64,000 nt of DNA from an uncultured Bacteroidales bacterium. GTDB taxonomy: Bacteria > Bacteroidota > Bacteroidia > Bacteroidales > Muribaculaceae. The stretch is from NCBI GenBank assembly GCA_902772455.1, contig CACYAW010000010.1:32951-96950 (forward strand), read 5' to 3'. The notes below the pieces were generated by a model, which was not told the DNA's origin, did not search any database, and saw only the letters and a list, made by a program, of their open reading frames with translations. Shown here in pieces: positions 8,592-18,800 of this stretch (the stretch's first letter is position 1; each line of letters opens with the position of its first letter). A program made the position numbers and the translations under genes.

Positions 8592-11500
8592 TCAATGTTT
8601 GGTCTTGACAGGATCCAGCACGATGAGCTTGTTGATGGGTGTGCCACCATAATTCACGCCATCGTTGTAAGTGCCGAAGTAGCGGTACAGGCCCGCAGGC
8701 ACCTTATTGCCGTTCATGTCCTTCATGTCCCAAGTCACAGGGAAGCTGCGGGTTGTCGTCATCCACACGAGTTTGCCCGTCGCATCGGTGATGCGGAAGG
8801 TCATGTCGGGATGAAGGGTGCGTTTCGAGTCCAAATCAAAGCTGACATTCTCGTTGACGAAAGCCGGATACTTGTCGGCACGGACATCGACAATCGACGA
8901 CTGGCCTACCATGAACGAGATGGTCCTGGTAGCGCTGTTTCCCAACAAATCATAAACCGTGAAAGTGAGGGTATGCATGCCCTCAGAGAGGTTATTGATG
9001 GGATACCTGATCACCACCGACTTGCTGCCATCGTAAACCGAGGCACCGCAAAGGACATCACCATAAGACTGCTTGCCGCCATCGAGCAACAGCTTCATGC
9101 TGCTGGATGCCGAGTTGGCCTGCAGGTTCACACCCTCGTTGTCGCTGATGTCGATATACAACATGGCATTGGGCGAGACGATTGCGCCCTCATTGAAGGT
9201 CACTTCGTCATTCAGGTACATGGAATTGATCACAGGAGCCACCTGGTCCTCCAAGACCTTGGTCTCGTCATAGGGGAGCATAACGATCTGCTTGGTAACT
9301 CCATTGACCATGCAATCGCTGTTGTCCTTGTGAGCATATACACGCAGCATGAGCATGAGCACCGTATTGGCACGACCATAAGGAATTCTGGGGGCGATCA
9401 TCGAGCCGGTGAACATGCCATTCTCTACCCTACCCGTAATCTCGGCCAACTTGTTACGGTCCATAAAGATATCCCTATCCACTACCTGTCCTCCCGTAAT
9501 GAAGGTTAGGGTCGTGAATTTGTTCTCAGGACCATAAAGCGTTGCCGTGGCATCGCCATTGAACGACGTGTCAATCTCGCCATTGTCATTGACAACCTGG
9601 GCTTTAACCTCGAACCTGCATAAGGGGCTCACCTCGGCATTGTTCAGAGTGTCGGTCACGTCAGTACCGTTCACACTCGTGATATTGAATCGGGGCGAGG
9701 GATAGTTCACGCGCATGGCAGGGTCACCCAACAGGAAGAATGACAACTTGTTAGTATTCGCATTAGCAAAGCTGCGCTTGGCGTTACAGTAAGCCTCACC
9801 TATTGTGGGCATCACGCCATTGCGGTCATAGCTGAAGAGCGAGTTGAGGAAATACCGGTTCAACTGGTCGTTGGGGTCGGCAGACACCATGCGTGCCGAA
9901 GTCAGCAAAGCGATGGCGCCTCCGTCACGCTTGTGGAACATGAGTTCGGCAATGCCACGCGAATCGTTATCGTAATGTGCCACATCACAGCAAGCCAATG
10001 ACATGATGGGATAGTGAGGATAAGAGGTACTGGAGACATCAGAGGTCGTCCACATCTTATTATACTTCGTCAAGCTTACCGAACCGGCATGACCCACATA
10101 AGTGAGGAAGTAAGCGCCCTCCTTCAGCAAATAGCTCATGCGATGCTTGGCCTCGGTCGCCGTCTTGCGTTCGACAGCAAACGTGGGTTCAAATGCCGAA
10201 CGGGGGTACATGCTGTCGTGAACCGTGCTCACATGCATGCCCGTATTCAAGTCGCCCTCGAGCTGGTTCTTGTAGCCCTGAGCCTGGAACATATATTTGC
10301 CGCCATCGGGCGAGTCACTCGACACAATAATGTTATTGCGCCATGCGCTGTAGTCGGGATTGGCATAGTATTCCACAATCTTGTCAACATCGCTGCGAGC
10401 CTCATCCTCGTCAACACAAGTGATACGGCCAACACCAATGTTGATCTTATCACTGGAGATGTTGGCGCCAGAGCCATCGTCCAGAAAAGCAAAGAAATCA
10501 TCACTGATGAAGGTCTGATCCAAAACACTGCTGTTATCGCTCTGATAGGTAAGCAGGATATTGGGGTGAGCTCCAACGAGCTGACGGTTATCAAAGGATC
10601 CGGTTCCAAAGAGCAGCAAATTCTTGAACTTTTCACTATTGCGGTCATACAGCATCTTGCACAGCAAGCGGTATGCCATTGCGTCACGCGTGCCACTGGA
10701 GAACTCGTTAAACACCTGTTCCTGGGTCACAACTGCCACATCAATGCCATCTACGGCACGATGCATGGCCGCCAGACGTTCGGCCTGCTGCTTGAACAAG
10801 TCGGTAGTGATGATGAGCATATCGGGCACGGCCATTCCATGCAGATTCTGGTTGCTCACAGGCTCAAATCCCGAAATCTTCTTCAGCGTTTTAGCGGGAT
10901 CAAATGCCACATAGGTTGAATAGGAAAGTGGATTTGAGAAAAACGAGATGCCACTGCCGGTCTCATCGTTATAGGATGTCGTGGGAACCCTTGACGGGTT
11001 CTTTGTGTTATTGATAAACCATACCACGGTGCTCGGTGTGGCATTGGGCAGCATGAAGCGCTCTTTGCCCGTAGTTTCGCCATAGCCCATTAGCATCTGG
11101 TTATCGGCCATTCCTGATAACTCGTTGTGATGCTTATAGGTCAGGATGAAGTAGTCCAGACGTGTCAGGGAGTAAGACATCGTATCGGCCAACCCCTTCA
11201 AGATGGGTTCGTACTGGCCATGCTCGGCGGGGTGAGACAGCTTGAGTTCTCCGAAGGGAGACGCCGTGTTGTAATAAACATAATCCAACGGCATATAGAC
11301 GCATGAAGCCTCCTCGCTATAGGCTGTCGTGTCGGTGCCGCTGCCACTATGTATTACAGCATTGGCATAGGTCGTTCCCTTGACGTTGGCAGCGATTGCC
11401 GTGTGCACGACAATGGTGCTGTCAGACAGCTTGGGCAGGTAGTAGTCAATCATCAGATCACCCTTTGAGAAATCCTCGCCCAACAGCTCTTTTCCCGAAC

Positions 11501-12047
11501 TGAAGGGAGTCATCAAATCCCTCTCATGATAGAAGTAGCTCATGCTTGAGGTGACATCCTGATAGTTGGTCACTGAGGGCACTCTCTTGTTAGAAGGCAC
11601 CACGTCGGCCGATGATTCCTGAGTAAGGAAGTAGCAGCCCACTTGAGAATAGGGGTTGAAGACACGCGTGTAGTGTGGTACCGAAGAAAAACCAGCCATC
11701 GAGAATGACACAGGACCGTTAGCATAGAAGCAAATCTTGTCATTCACACGCAAGATGGGCACCGCTTTCAAGTCATCGAAAGCGCTGCCATTGAGCACCT
11801 CGCTGATGCGATTACCGCCATGACCATAGACATGGACCTGAGAAGGATTGGTGAAACCCATCTCGAGCAACTCGTCATAGGTGATCTCGTAGATACCGCT
11901 CTCGGGTATCGTCACCTTCACCCACGTGCCTGAGGCAAGCTTGGACTGTGTCGCATAAACAGATGCGTCAAACGCACCTGCGGTGCCGATACACAAAGAA
12001 GCCATCAATACCAAACAGGCAAGCTGAAGTTTTGTCATATCGCGCAT
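8592..12047 (-). CDS. PorU-like C25 family cysteine peptidase, copy 1
   Basis: This 1151-residue protein matches PorU along its length: signal peptide, N-terminal KLASGTWVKVTIPESGIYEITYDEL, the mid segment FNEFSSGTRDAMAYRLLCKMLYDR, LLLFGTGSFDNR, a C25 caspase-like domain with His653 (TYVGHAG) and Cys687 (second Cys of ACCDVAHYD), then Ig-like domains and a FlgD-like end (GNKVPAGLYRYFG). PorU-family enzymes cut the type IX C-terminal signal and join cargo to A-LPS at the cell surface. The catalytic region differs from canonical PorU, so substrate may differ. I use the ATG at 12047 because ATGCG is shared by all three copies; an in-frame ATG at 12056 exists. No promoter was seen upstream, so it probably reads through from copy 2. 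Confidence 0.88.
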   Translation of the reverse strand: MRDMTKLQLACLVLMASLCIGTAGAFDASVYATQSKLASGTWVKVTIPESGIYEITYDELLEMGFTNPSQVHVYGHGGNRISEVLNGSAFDDLKAVPILRVNDKICFYANGPVSFSMAGFSSVPHYTRVFNPYSQVGCYFLTQESSADVVPSNKRVPSVTNYQDVTSSMSYFYHERDLMTPFSSGKELLGEDFSKGDLMIDYYLPKLSDSTIVVHTAIAANVKGTTYANAVIHSGSGTDTTAYSEEASCVYMPLDYVYYNTASPFGELKLSHPAEHGQYEPILKGLADTMSYSLTRLDYFILTYKHHNELSGMADNQMLMGYGETTGKERFMLPNATPSTVVWFINNTKNPSRVPTTSYNDETGSGISFFSNPLSYSTYVAFDPAKTLKKISGFEPVSNQNLHGMAVPDMLIITTDLFKQQAERLAAMHRAVDGIDVAVVTQEQVFNEFSSGTRDAMAYRLLCKMLYDRNSEKFKNLLLFGTGSFDNRQLVGAHPNILLTYQSDNSSVLDQTFISDDFFAFLDDGSGANISSDKINIGVGRITCVDEDEARSDVDKIVEYYANPDYSAWRNNIIVSSDSPDGGKYMFQAQGYKNQLEGDLNTGMHVSTVHDSMYPRSAFEPTFAVERKTATEAKHRMSYLLKEGAYFLTYVGHAGSVSLTKYNKMWTTSDVSSTSYPHYPIMSLACCDVAHYDNDSRGIAELMFHKRDGGAIALLTSARMVSADPNDQLNRYFLNSLFSYDRNGVMPTIGEAYCNAKRSFANANTNKLSFFLLGDPAMRVNYPSPRFNITSVNGTDVTDTLNNAEVSPLCRFEVKAQVVNDNGEIDTSFNGDATATLYGPENKFTTLTFITGGQVVDRDIFMDRNKLAEITGRVENGMFTGSMIAPRIPYGRANTVLMLMLRVYAHKDNSDCMVNGVTKQIVMLPYDETKVLEDQVAPVINSMYLNDEVTFNEGAIVSPNAMLYIDISDNEGVNLQANSASSSMKLLLDGGKQSYGDVLCGASVYDGSKSVVIRYPINNLSEGMHTLTFTVYDLLGNSATRTISFMVGQSSIVDVRADKYPAFVNENVSFDLDSKRTLHPDMTFRITDATGKLVWMTTTRSFPVTWDMKDMNGNKVPAGLYRYFGTYNDGVNYGGTPINKLIVLDPVKTKH

Positions 12048-12088
12048 ATATCTCATTCTTTAAAAGTGTTTTTTATTCTATATCACAC

Positions 12089-12112
12089 GAGGTGCCATCG
12101 TGATGGCACCTC
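12089..12112 (-). terminator. Hairpin between PorU-like copies 2 and 1
   Basis: GAGGTGCCAT and ATGGCACCTC form an exact 10-bp stem with a 4-nt loop, 8 nt past the copy 2 stop. With no promoter between it and copy 1, it may act as an attenuator or transcript stabiliser. Confidence 0.6.
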
Positions 12113-12120
12113 TACAGATT

Positions 12121-15100
12121 TCAGTTATTGGCCGTCTTGAGCGGATCCAAGATGATGAGCTTGCTGATGGGTGTTCCGCCGTAGTTCACCCCATCGTTGT
12201 AGGTGCCGAAGTATCGGTACAGACCTGCAGGCACCTTATTGCCGTTCATGTCTTTCATATCCCAGCTTACCGGGAAATTTCGGGTCGTGGTCATCCACAC
12301 GAGATGTCCCACAGCATCGGTCACACGCACCACCATCTCGGGACTAGACGTGAGCTCAGTATCGGCATCGAAGTTAACCACGCCGTCCAAGAAGGCGGGC
12401 ATCTTATCGGCCACGAGGTTGACGGCAGATGCCTGACCTACCACGAACGTGATTGTGCGGCTTGTGCTGTTGCCCAGCATGTCATAGACCGTGTAAGTGA
12501 GGGTATGCATGCCCTCAGAGAGGTTTGACAACGGGAACTCGATATTCACCGTCTTGCCGCCGTCGGCGACTTTTGCAAAGTAAATCACCTCACCGTAGGA
12601 CTGCTTGCCGCCGTCAAGTTGAAGTATCATCGTGTTGCTCACCGAGTTAGGCTGCATATTGATACCCTCGTTGTCACTGGCGCTGATGTAGAGCATTGCC
12701 TCGGGGGCGATCATAGCACCGTCTTCAAAGGTCAACTCGTCATTCACATACATGGCATTGATGACAGGAGCCTGCTCGTCTTCGATAGCCACAGCCTCGT
12801 TATAGGGCAGCATGGTGATCTTCTTGGTGAAGCCGTTCACCATGTAGTCGCTGTTGTCCTTGTGGGCATAAACGCGCAATTGCACACCCTCGTTGCTTGC
12901 CAGGGGTGACTTCGGCACAATGACCTCTCCGGTGAACATACCGTTCACCACGCGTCCCGAAACCTCGGCCAGCTTGGCACGGTCACAATAGATGTTACGG
13001 TCTTCTTTCACGCCGTTGCCCACATTGAACGATAACGTCGTGAACAGTTCTTCACGGTCGTAGAGCGTCACCGTGGCATCGCCATTGAAGCCAGTGTCAA
13101 TATTACCCTGTGCATCCACCACCTGGGCCTTAACCTCGAACTTGCAGAGGGGGCTGATCGTAGCGACATGGGTTGTGTCGGTCATATCGGTGCCATTCAC
13201 GCGAGTGATGTTGAACCGTGAAATGGGATAATTCACGCGCAGGGCAGGGTCACCCAGCAGGAAGAATGACATCTTGTTGATGTCCTGATAGGTAAAGCTC
13301 AGTTTTGACTGTTTATAGGCTTCACCCAGCGTGGGCATCACGCCATTGCTGTCATAACTGAACAGCGCATTGATGAAGTACTGGTTCAGCTTGTCGTTGG
13401 ACGAAGCGAACACCATGCGTGAGGACGTGAGCATCGCAATGGCACCACCGTCACGCTTGTGATACATCAGCTCGGCAATACCGCGCGAGTCGTTGTCGAA
13501 GTGTGCCACATCGCAGCACGCTGTGGACATGATGGGGAAATGCGGATAGGACGTGCGCGACACGTCACCCGTGGTCCACATCTTGTTTGTCTTGGTGAAC
13601 GAGACGGCACCTGCATGGCCCACATAGGTGGAAAAGTAGGCGCCAGCCTTTAACTGAAGCGTGAGCTTGTGCTTGGCCTCGGTCGCCGTCTTGCGGTCAA
13701 CGGAGAATGTGGGCTCGGTGGTTGAACGGGGGTACATGCTATTGTGCACCGTGTTCACGTGCATACCCGTCTTGAGCGCATTGTCGATCTGGTTCTTGTA
13801 ACCCTGACCCTGGAACATGTACTGGCCATTGTCAGGAGTATCGCTCCACACGAGAGCGTTATTGCGCCACACGCCATAGTCAGGGTTGGCATAGTATTCC
13901 ACAATCTTGTCAACATCGCTGCGTGCCTCATCCACATCGGCGCAAGTGATGCGGCCAATGCCAATGCGCAACTTATCATTGGCAACGTTGCTGCCAGAGT
14001 TGTCATCCATCATACCGAAAAAGTCATCACTTGTGAACGTGCGGTCAGATGAATTGCTATTGTCGCTCTGGTAGGTCAACAAGTCATTGGGATGGCTGCC
14101 CATCAGCTCACGGTTGTCGAACGAGCCCGCGCCAAACAGCAGCATATTCTTAAACTTGTTGCTGTCGCGGTCATACAGCATCTTGCACAGCAGGCGGTAA
14201 GCCATACCGTCACGTGTACCGCTGGAGAACTCGTTGAAGACCTGGTCCTGGGTCACGACAGCCACATCAATGCCGTCAACTGCACGGTGCAAATCGGCCA
14301 ATCGTTCGGCCTGTTCCTTGTATATCGCTGGCGTGATGATAAGAAAGTCAGGCACCGGCATACCGTGCAGGTTCTGGTTGTCGATCGGCTCATAGGCGGT
14401 TATCTTCTTCAATGTCTTGGCAGGATCAAAGGCCACATAGTAGGAATAAGCGACAGGCACCGAGAAGAAGCAAAGGCCCTTGCCACTTGCATCATCATAG
14501 GGCTGGGTGGACACTCTCATCGGGCTCTTGGTGTTGTTGATGAACCACACCACAGTGCTAGGCGATGCGTTGGGCAACAAGAAACGGTCTCCGCCACGGG
14601 TGACGCCATATCCCATGAACATCTGATTGTCGGGAGCGTCATCAAAGACGTTCTCGTGCTTGTAGGACAAGATAAAATAATCCAATCGCGCAATTGAAGC
14701 CGATGCGGTATCGGACGTGAATTTGATATAAGGTTCAAACTGACCACGCTCGGCAGGATGTTTCAAGTGCAACGCGCCATAAGGAGACGCTGAGTTGTAC
14801 TTCGTATAGGAATTCTGCACCGGTTTAGCGATGCGTGACGAAGAAACGGAATATACCGTCGTATCGGTGGCGTTGCCGCTATGAATCACAGCATTGGCAT
14901 AAACGCTTTCGGTCGCATAAGCCGCGATGGTCGTGTGCACCACAATCGTGCTATCGGCCAGATGAGGCAGGTAATAATCGATGAGCGGAGGACGCTTAGT
15001 GAGATCCTCACCCAACATTTCCTTACCCGAGCTGGTGATACTCATCAAGTCGCGTTCGTGATAGAAATAGCCTAAACTGACGGGATTATCGACATATTCG

Positions 15101-15579
15101 GTCACCGTGGGCGAAACCCGGTCTTCAGGCACCAGGTCTTGAGAAGCCTCTTCGGTCAAGAAATAGCAACCCACCTGTGCGTAAGGGTTGAGGTCGCGCA
15201 TGTAGTGAGTGTTAGAGCTATTGTCCTTTGTGGTGAATGAAACCGGGCCATTGCCATAGAAGCAGATCTTATTGTTTGAGCGCAGGATAGGCACCTGAAT
15301 CAAATCATCGACCGCGTTGCCAGTGAGCTGCTCGGGGATGCGGTTACCGCCCACACCATACACGTGCACCTGAGCGGGATTGCTGAAGCCCATCGAGATC
15401 AGTTCATCGTAGGTAATCTCATATACCCCATTCTCGGGGATAGAAACCTTGACCCACTTGCCAGTAGCCAGTTTTGACTGGGTCGAATAATTCGTTACAT
15501 TTAAAGCACCTGCATAACTGATGCCCAAAATGGCCATCAGAACCACGCAAGCAAATTGAAAATTTCTCAAATTACGCAT
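12121..15579 (-). CDS. PorU-like C25 family cysteine peptidase, copy 2
   Basis: The 1152-residue product is a close paralogue of copies 1 and 3. It has a signal peptide (MRNLRNFQFACVVLMAILGISYAGA), the KLATGKWVKVSIPENGVYEITYDEL opening, the C25 domain with His655 (TYVGHAG) and Cys689 (ACCDVAHFD), the RGIAELMYHKRDGGAIAML segment, and the shared C-terminus GNKVPAGLYRYFGTYNDGVN. Both catalytic residues are present, so activity is likely. I start at 15579 because the sequence around this ATG and the resulting length (1152 against 1151 and 1151) agree with the other copies; an in-frame ATG at 15642 would add 21 unusual residues. A -7 element at 15663-15670 fits a leader of about 80 nt. Confidence 0.88.
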   Translation of the reverse strand: MRNLRNFQFACVVLMAILGISYAGALNVTNYSTQSKLATGKWVKVSIPENGVYEITYDELISMGFSNPAQVHVYGVGGNRIPEQLTGNAVDDLIQVPILRSNNKICFYGNGPVSFTTKDNSSNTHYMRDLNPYAQVGCYFLTEEASQDLVPEDRVSPTVTEYVDNPVSLGYFYHERDLMSITSSGKEMLGEDLTKRPPLIDYYLPHLADSTIVVHTTIAAYATESVYANAVIHSGNATDTTVYSVSSSRIAKPVQNSYTKYNSASPYGALHLKHPAERGQFEPYIKFTSDTASASIARLDYFILSYKHENVFDDAPDNQMFMGYGVTRGGDRFLLPNASPSTVVWFINNTKSPMRVSTQPYDDASGKGLCFFSVPVAYSYYVAFDPAKTLKKITAYEPIDNQNLHGMPVPDFLIITPAIYKEQAERLADLHRAVDGIDVAVVTQDQVFNEFSSGTRDGMAYRLLCKMLYDRDSNKFKNMLLFGAGSFDNRELMGSHPNDLLTYQSDNSNSSDRTFTSDDFFGMMDDNSGSNVANDKLRIGIGRITCADVDEARSDVDKIVEYYANPDYGVWRNNALVWSDTPDNGQYMFQGQGYKNQIDNALKTGMHVNTVHNSMYPRSTTEPTFSVDRKTATEAKHKLTLQLKAGAYFSTYVGHAGAVSFTKTNKMWTTGDVSRTSYPHFPIMSTACCDVAHFDNDSRGIAELMYHKRDGGAIAMLTSSRMVFASSNDKLNQYFINALFSYDSNGVMPTLGEAYKQSKLSFTYQDINKMSFFLLGDPALRVNYPISRFNITRVNGTDMTDTTHVATISPLCKFEVKAQVVDAQGNIDTGFNGDATVTLYDREELFTTLSFNVGNGVKEDRNIYCDRAKLAEVSGRVVNGMFTGEVIVPKSPLASNEGVQLRVYAHKDNSDYMVNGFTKKITMLPYNEAVAIEDEQAPVINAMYVNDELTFEDGAMIAPEAMLYISASDNEGINMQPNSVSNTMILQLDGGKQSYGEVIYFAKVADGGKTVNIEFPLSNLSEGMHTLTYTVYDMLGNSTSRTITFVVGQASAVNLVADKMPAFLDGVVNFDADTELTSSPEMVVRVTDAVGHLVWMTTTRNFPVSWDMKDMNGNKVPAGLYRYFGTYNDGVNYGGTPISKLIILDPLKTANN

Positions 15580-15662
15580 ATATCTTGTTTTTGTAAATTT
15601 CTTGCTGTTCTTCATTTCAGCATCGTCACTCCGGATTACCATCGTGCCAATAATTCAAACCA

Positions 15663-15670
15663 CAAAGGTA
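15663..15670 (-). promoter_or_regulatory. -7 element upstream of PorU-like copy 2
   Basis: TACCTTTG on the minus strand matches TAnnTTTG; no TTG sits at the expected -33 distance. It could drive copies 2 and 1 together. Confidence 0.45.
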
Positions 15671-15743
15671 ATAAAAGATTTTAGATTTCAGCCCCTTGGA
15701 CTTAGTTTTTTTCTCTTTTCACACAAATGCTAAACAATGTAAA

Positions 15744-15781
15744 CGTGGGAGCGTCCTCACACTTGCTGAGTCGCTCCCACG
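15744..15781 (-). terminator. Hairpin after PorU-like copy 3
   Basis: CGTGGGAGCG and CGCTCCCACG form an exact 10-bp stem with an 18-nt loop, 47 nt past the copy 3 stop and before the copy 2 promoter. Confidence 0.6.
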
Positions 15782-15792
15782 CGGTTATCTGT

Positions 15793-15827
15793 CCCAAGCC
15801 ACGCCCGAGACACTTGGGCTTTTTTTG
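15793..15827 (+). terminator. Plus-strand intrinsic terminator-like element
   Basis: CCCAAG and CTTGGG pair across 14 nt and are followed on the plus strand by C and seven T. No plus-strand gene precedes it, so it would end antisense transcription before it enters copy 3. Confidence 0.35.
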
Positions 15828-18800
15828 TTATTCCTCTTCGCTGGCTTTCTTGAGGGGATCAAGGACAATGAGCTTGTTAATGGGGGTTCCGCCGTAGTTC
15901 ACCCCATCGTTATAGGTGCCGAAGTAGCGGTACAGTCCTGCAGGCACCTTGTTGCCGTCCATGTCCTTCATGTCCCAGCTCACCGGGAAATTGCCGGTGG
16001 TGCTCATCCACACGAGACGTCCTGTCGCATCGGTCACACGCAGCACCATCTCGGGAACGGGGGTGAGCTCGGTCTCCACGTCGAAGTTGACCTCATCGTC
16101 CAGGAATGCGGGCATCTTATCGGTCACGAGACCGACAGCCGACGCTTGTCCCACCATGAACGTGATGGTGCGGCTGGCGCTGTTGCCCAGCATGTCATAG
16201 ACGGTGTAAGTGAGCGTGTGCATGCCCTCAGAGAGATTCGACAACGGGTACTCGATGTTCACCGTCTTAGTGCCATCGGTTACCGTTGCGAAACATGTCA
16301 CTTCGCCATAGGACTGCTTACCGCCGTCAAGCTGAAGTTTCATGCTGTTGTGAGCCGAATTGGACTGCACGTTAATGCCCATATCGTCACTGGCACTGAT
16401 ATACAGCATCGCCTGTGGTGCTACCATTGCACCGTCTTCAAAGGTCATCTGGTCATTGATATACATGGCCGTGATGACCGGTGCCTGGTCGTCGTTGATG
16501 GCAAGAGAGTCGTTGTAAGCGAGCATCGTCACCTGCTTGGTGAAGCCGTTCACCATGTAGTCGCTGTTGTCCTTGTGGGCATAAACGCGCAGCAGGACGT
16601 CCTCGTCGAGTGCCAGCGGCGACTTGGGGGTAATCACCTCACCCGTGAACATGCCGTTCACCACGCGTCCCGAAACCTCGGCCAATTTGGGACGGTCATA
16701 ATGAATATCACGATCTTCGTATTCGCCGTTCACCTTGAAACTCAATGTTGTGTACAACCTCTCGCGATCATAGAGTGTCACCGTTGCATCACCATTGAAT
16801 TCCGTGTCGATATTGCCCTGGGCATCCACCACCTGGGCCTTAACCTCGAACTTGCAGAGCGGACTGATCGTCGCCTTCAACGTGTCGGTCACATCGACAC
16901 CGTTCACGCTAGTGATGTTAAACCGTGAAATGGGATAATTCACACGCATGGCCGGGTCACCCAGCAGGAAGAACGACATCTTGTTGACATCGGCCGTCGT
17001 GAAGCCCAGTTTAGCCTGTTTATAGGCTTCACCCAGCGTGGGCATCACGCCGTTTGCGTCATAGCTGAACAACGAGTTGATGAAGTACTGGTTCAACTGG
17101 TCGTTGGGGGCGGCATACACCATGCGCGAAGAAGTGAGCAGCGCGATAGCGCCACCGTCACGCTTGTGGAACATCAGCTCGGCAATGCCGCGCGAGGCGT
17201 TATCGTAGTGCGCCACGTTACAGCACGCTGTGGACATGATGGGGAAATGCGGATAGGACGTGCGCGACACGTCACCCGTGGTCCACATCTTGTTTGTCTT
17301 GGTGAACGAGACGGCGCCGGCATGGCCCACATAGGTGGCATAGTAGGCGCCATCCTTCAACTGGAAGGCAATCTGCTGCTTGGCCTCGGTCGCGGTTTTG
17401 CGCTCAACGGCAAATTTAGGCTCAGTGGTCGAACGGGGATACATGCTGTTGTGCGCCGTGTTCACGTTCATGCCGGTATTGAGCGCATTGTCAATCTGGT
17501 TCTTGTAGCCCTGACCCTCGAACATATACTCGCCGTTATCCTGTGCGTCGGTCATCACGAGGGCACTGTTGCGCCACACGCCATAATCGGGGTTGGCGTA
17601 GTATTCCACAATCTTGTCAACATCGCTGCGGGCCTCCTCAACGTTGGCGCAAGTGATGCGTCCAACGCCAATGCGCAACTTGTCATTAGAGATGTTCGTT
17701 CCAGAATTATCGTCCAAGAAACCAAAGAAGTCATCACTGGTATAGGACAGGTTCTGATAGTTGCTGTTGTCGCTCTGGTAGGTCAACAGGTCGTTGGGAT
17801 GGCTACCCATCAACTCACGGTTGTCAAACGAACCGGTTCCGAACAGCAACAGATTCTTAAACTTATCGCGGTTGCGGTCATAGAGCATCTTGCACAGCAG
17901 GCGGTAGGCCATGCCGTCACGTGTACCGCTGGAGAACTCGTTGAAAACCTGGTCTTGTGTCACGACGGCCACATCAATGCCGTCAACGGCACGGTGCATG
18001 TCGGCCAACCTTTCGGCCTGCTCCTTGAAGGCCGAAGCCGTGATGATGAGCAGGTCGGGCACCGCCATTCCATGCAGGTTCTGGTTTGCCACAGGCTCAA
18101 AGCCCGAAATCTTCTTCAACGTTTTGTTCGGGTCAAAGGCCACATAATTGGAACTGGTCAACGGCGCAGAGTAGAAGCACAAGCCGCTGCCGCTTGCGTC
18201 ATTATAGGGCTTGGTGGTGACCAGCATCGGGCTCTTGGTGTTGTTGATGTACCACACGACAGTGCTTGACGAAGCGCCCGGGAGCATGAACCGCTCTGAG
18301 CCGTTGGTCGCGCCATAGCCCATAACCAACTGGTTATCGGGAGCATCGGCAAGGATGTTCTCGCGCTTATAGGTTATGATAAAATAGTCCAAGCGCGCAA
18401 TGATGGAGCGGCCGGCACTGCTGGCAAACTTGAGATAAGGCTCAAACTGGCCATGCTCGGAGGGATTAGTCAGCGTCAATGTGCCATAGGGCGAAGCAAT
18501 GTTGTAATGCACATTGGTTGATGAAGGCTTGTAAATTCGCGACGAAGCCACGGTATAGGAAGTCGTGTCAGTAGCTTCTTCGCTGTGCAGAACAGCGTTG
18601 GCGTAGCACACTTCACTGGCATTGGCAGCCATCACCGACTGCACTACAACGCTCCTGTCAGACAAGTGGGGCAGATAGTAATCGACAAGCAACCTGCTTT
18701 TGGTAAAGTCCTCGCCCAGCATCTCTTTGCCCGATGAGGAAATACTCACGAGATCACGCTCATGATAGAAATAGTCCAGACTCCAAGGACGGTCAACATA

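Noticed and set aside
15696-16928. Plus-strand open frame of 410 codons
   Set aside because: It lies opposite PorU-like copy 3, and equivalent antisense frames with similar words (VVHPIVVGAEVAVQ) occur opposite the other copies, as expected for reflections of a paralogue family.
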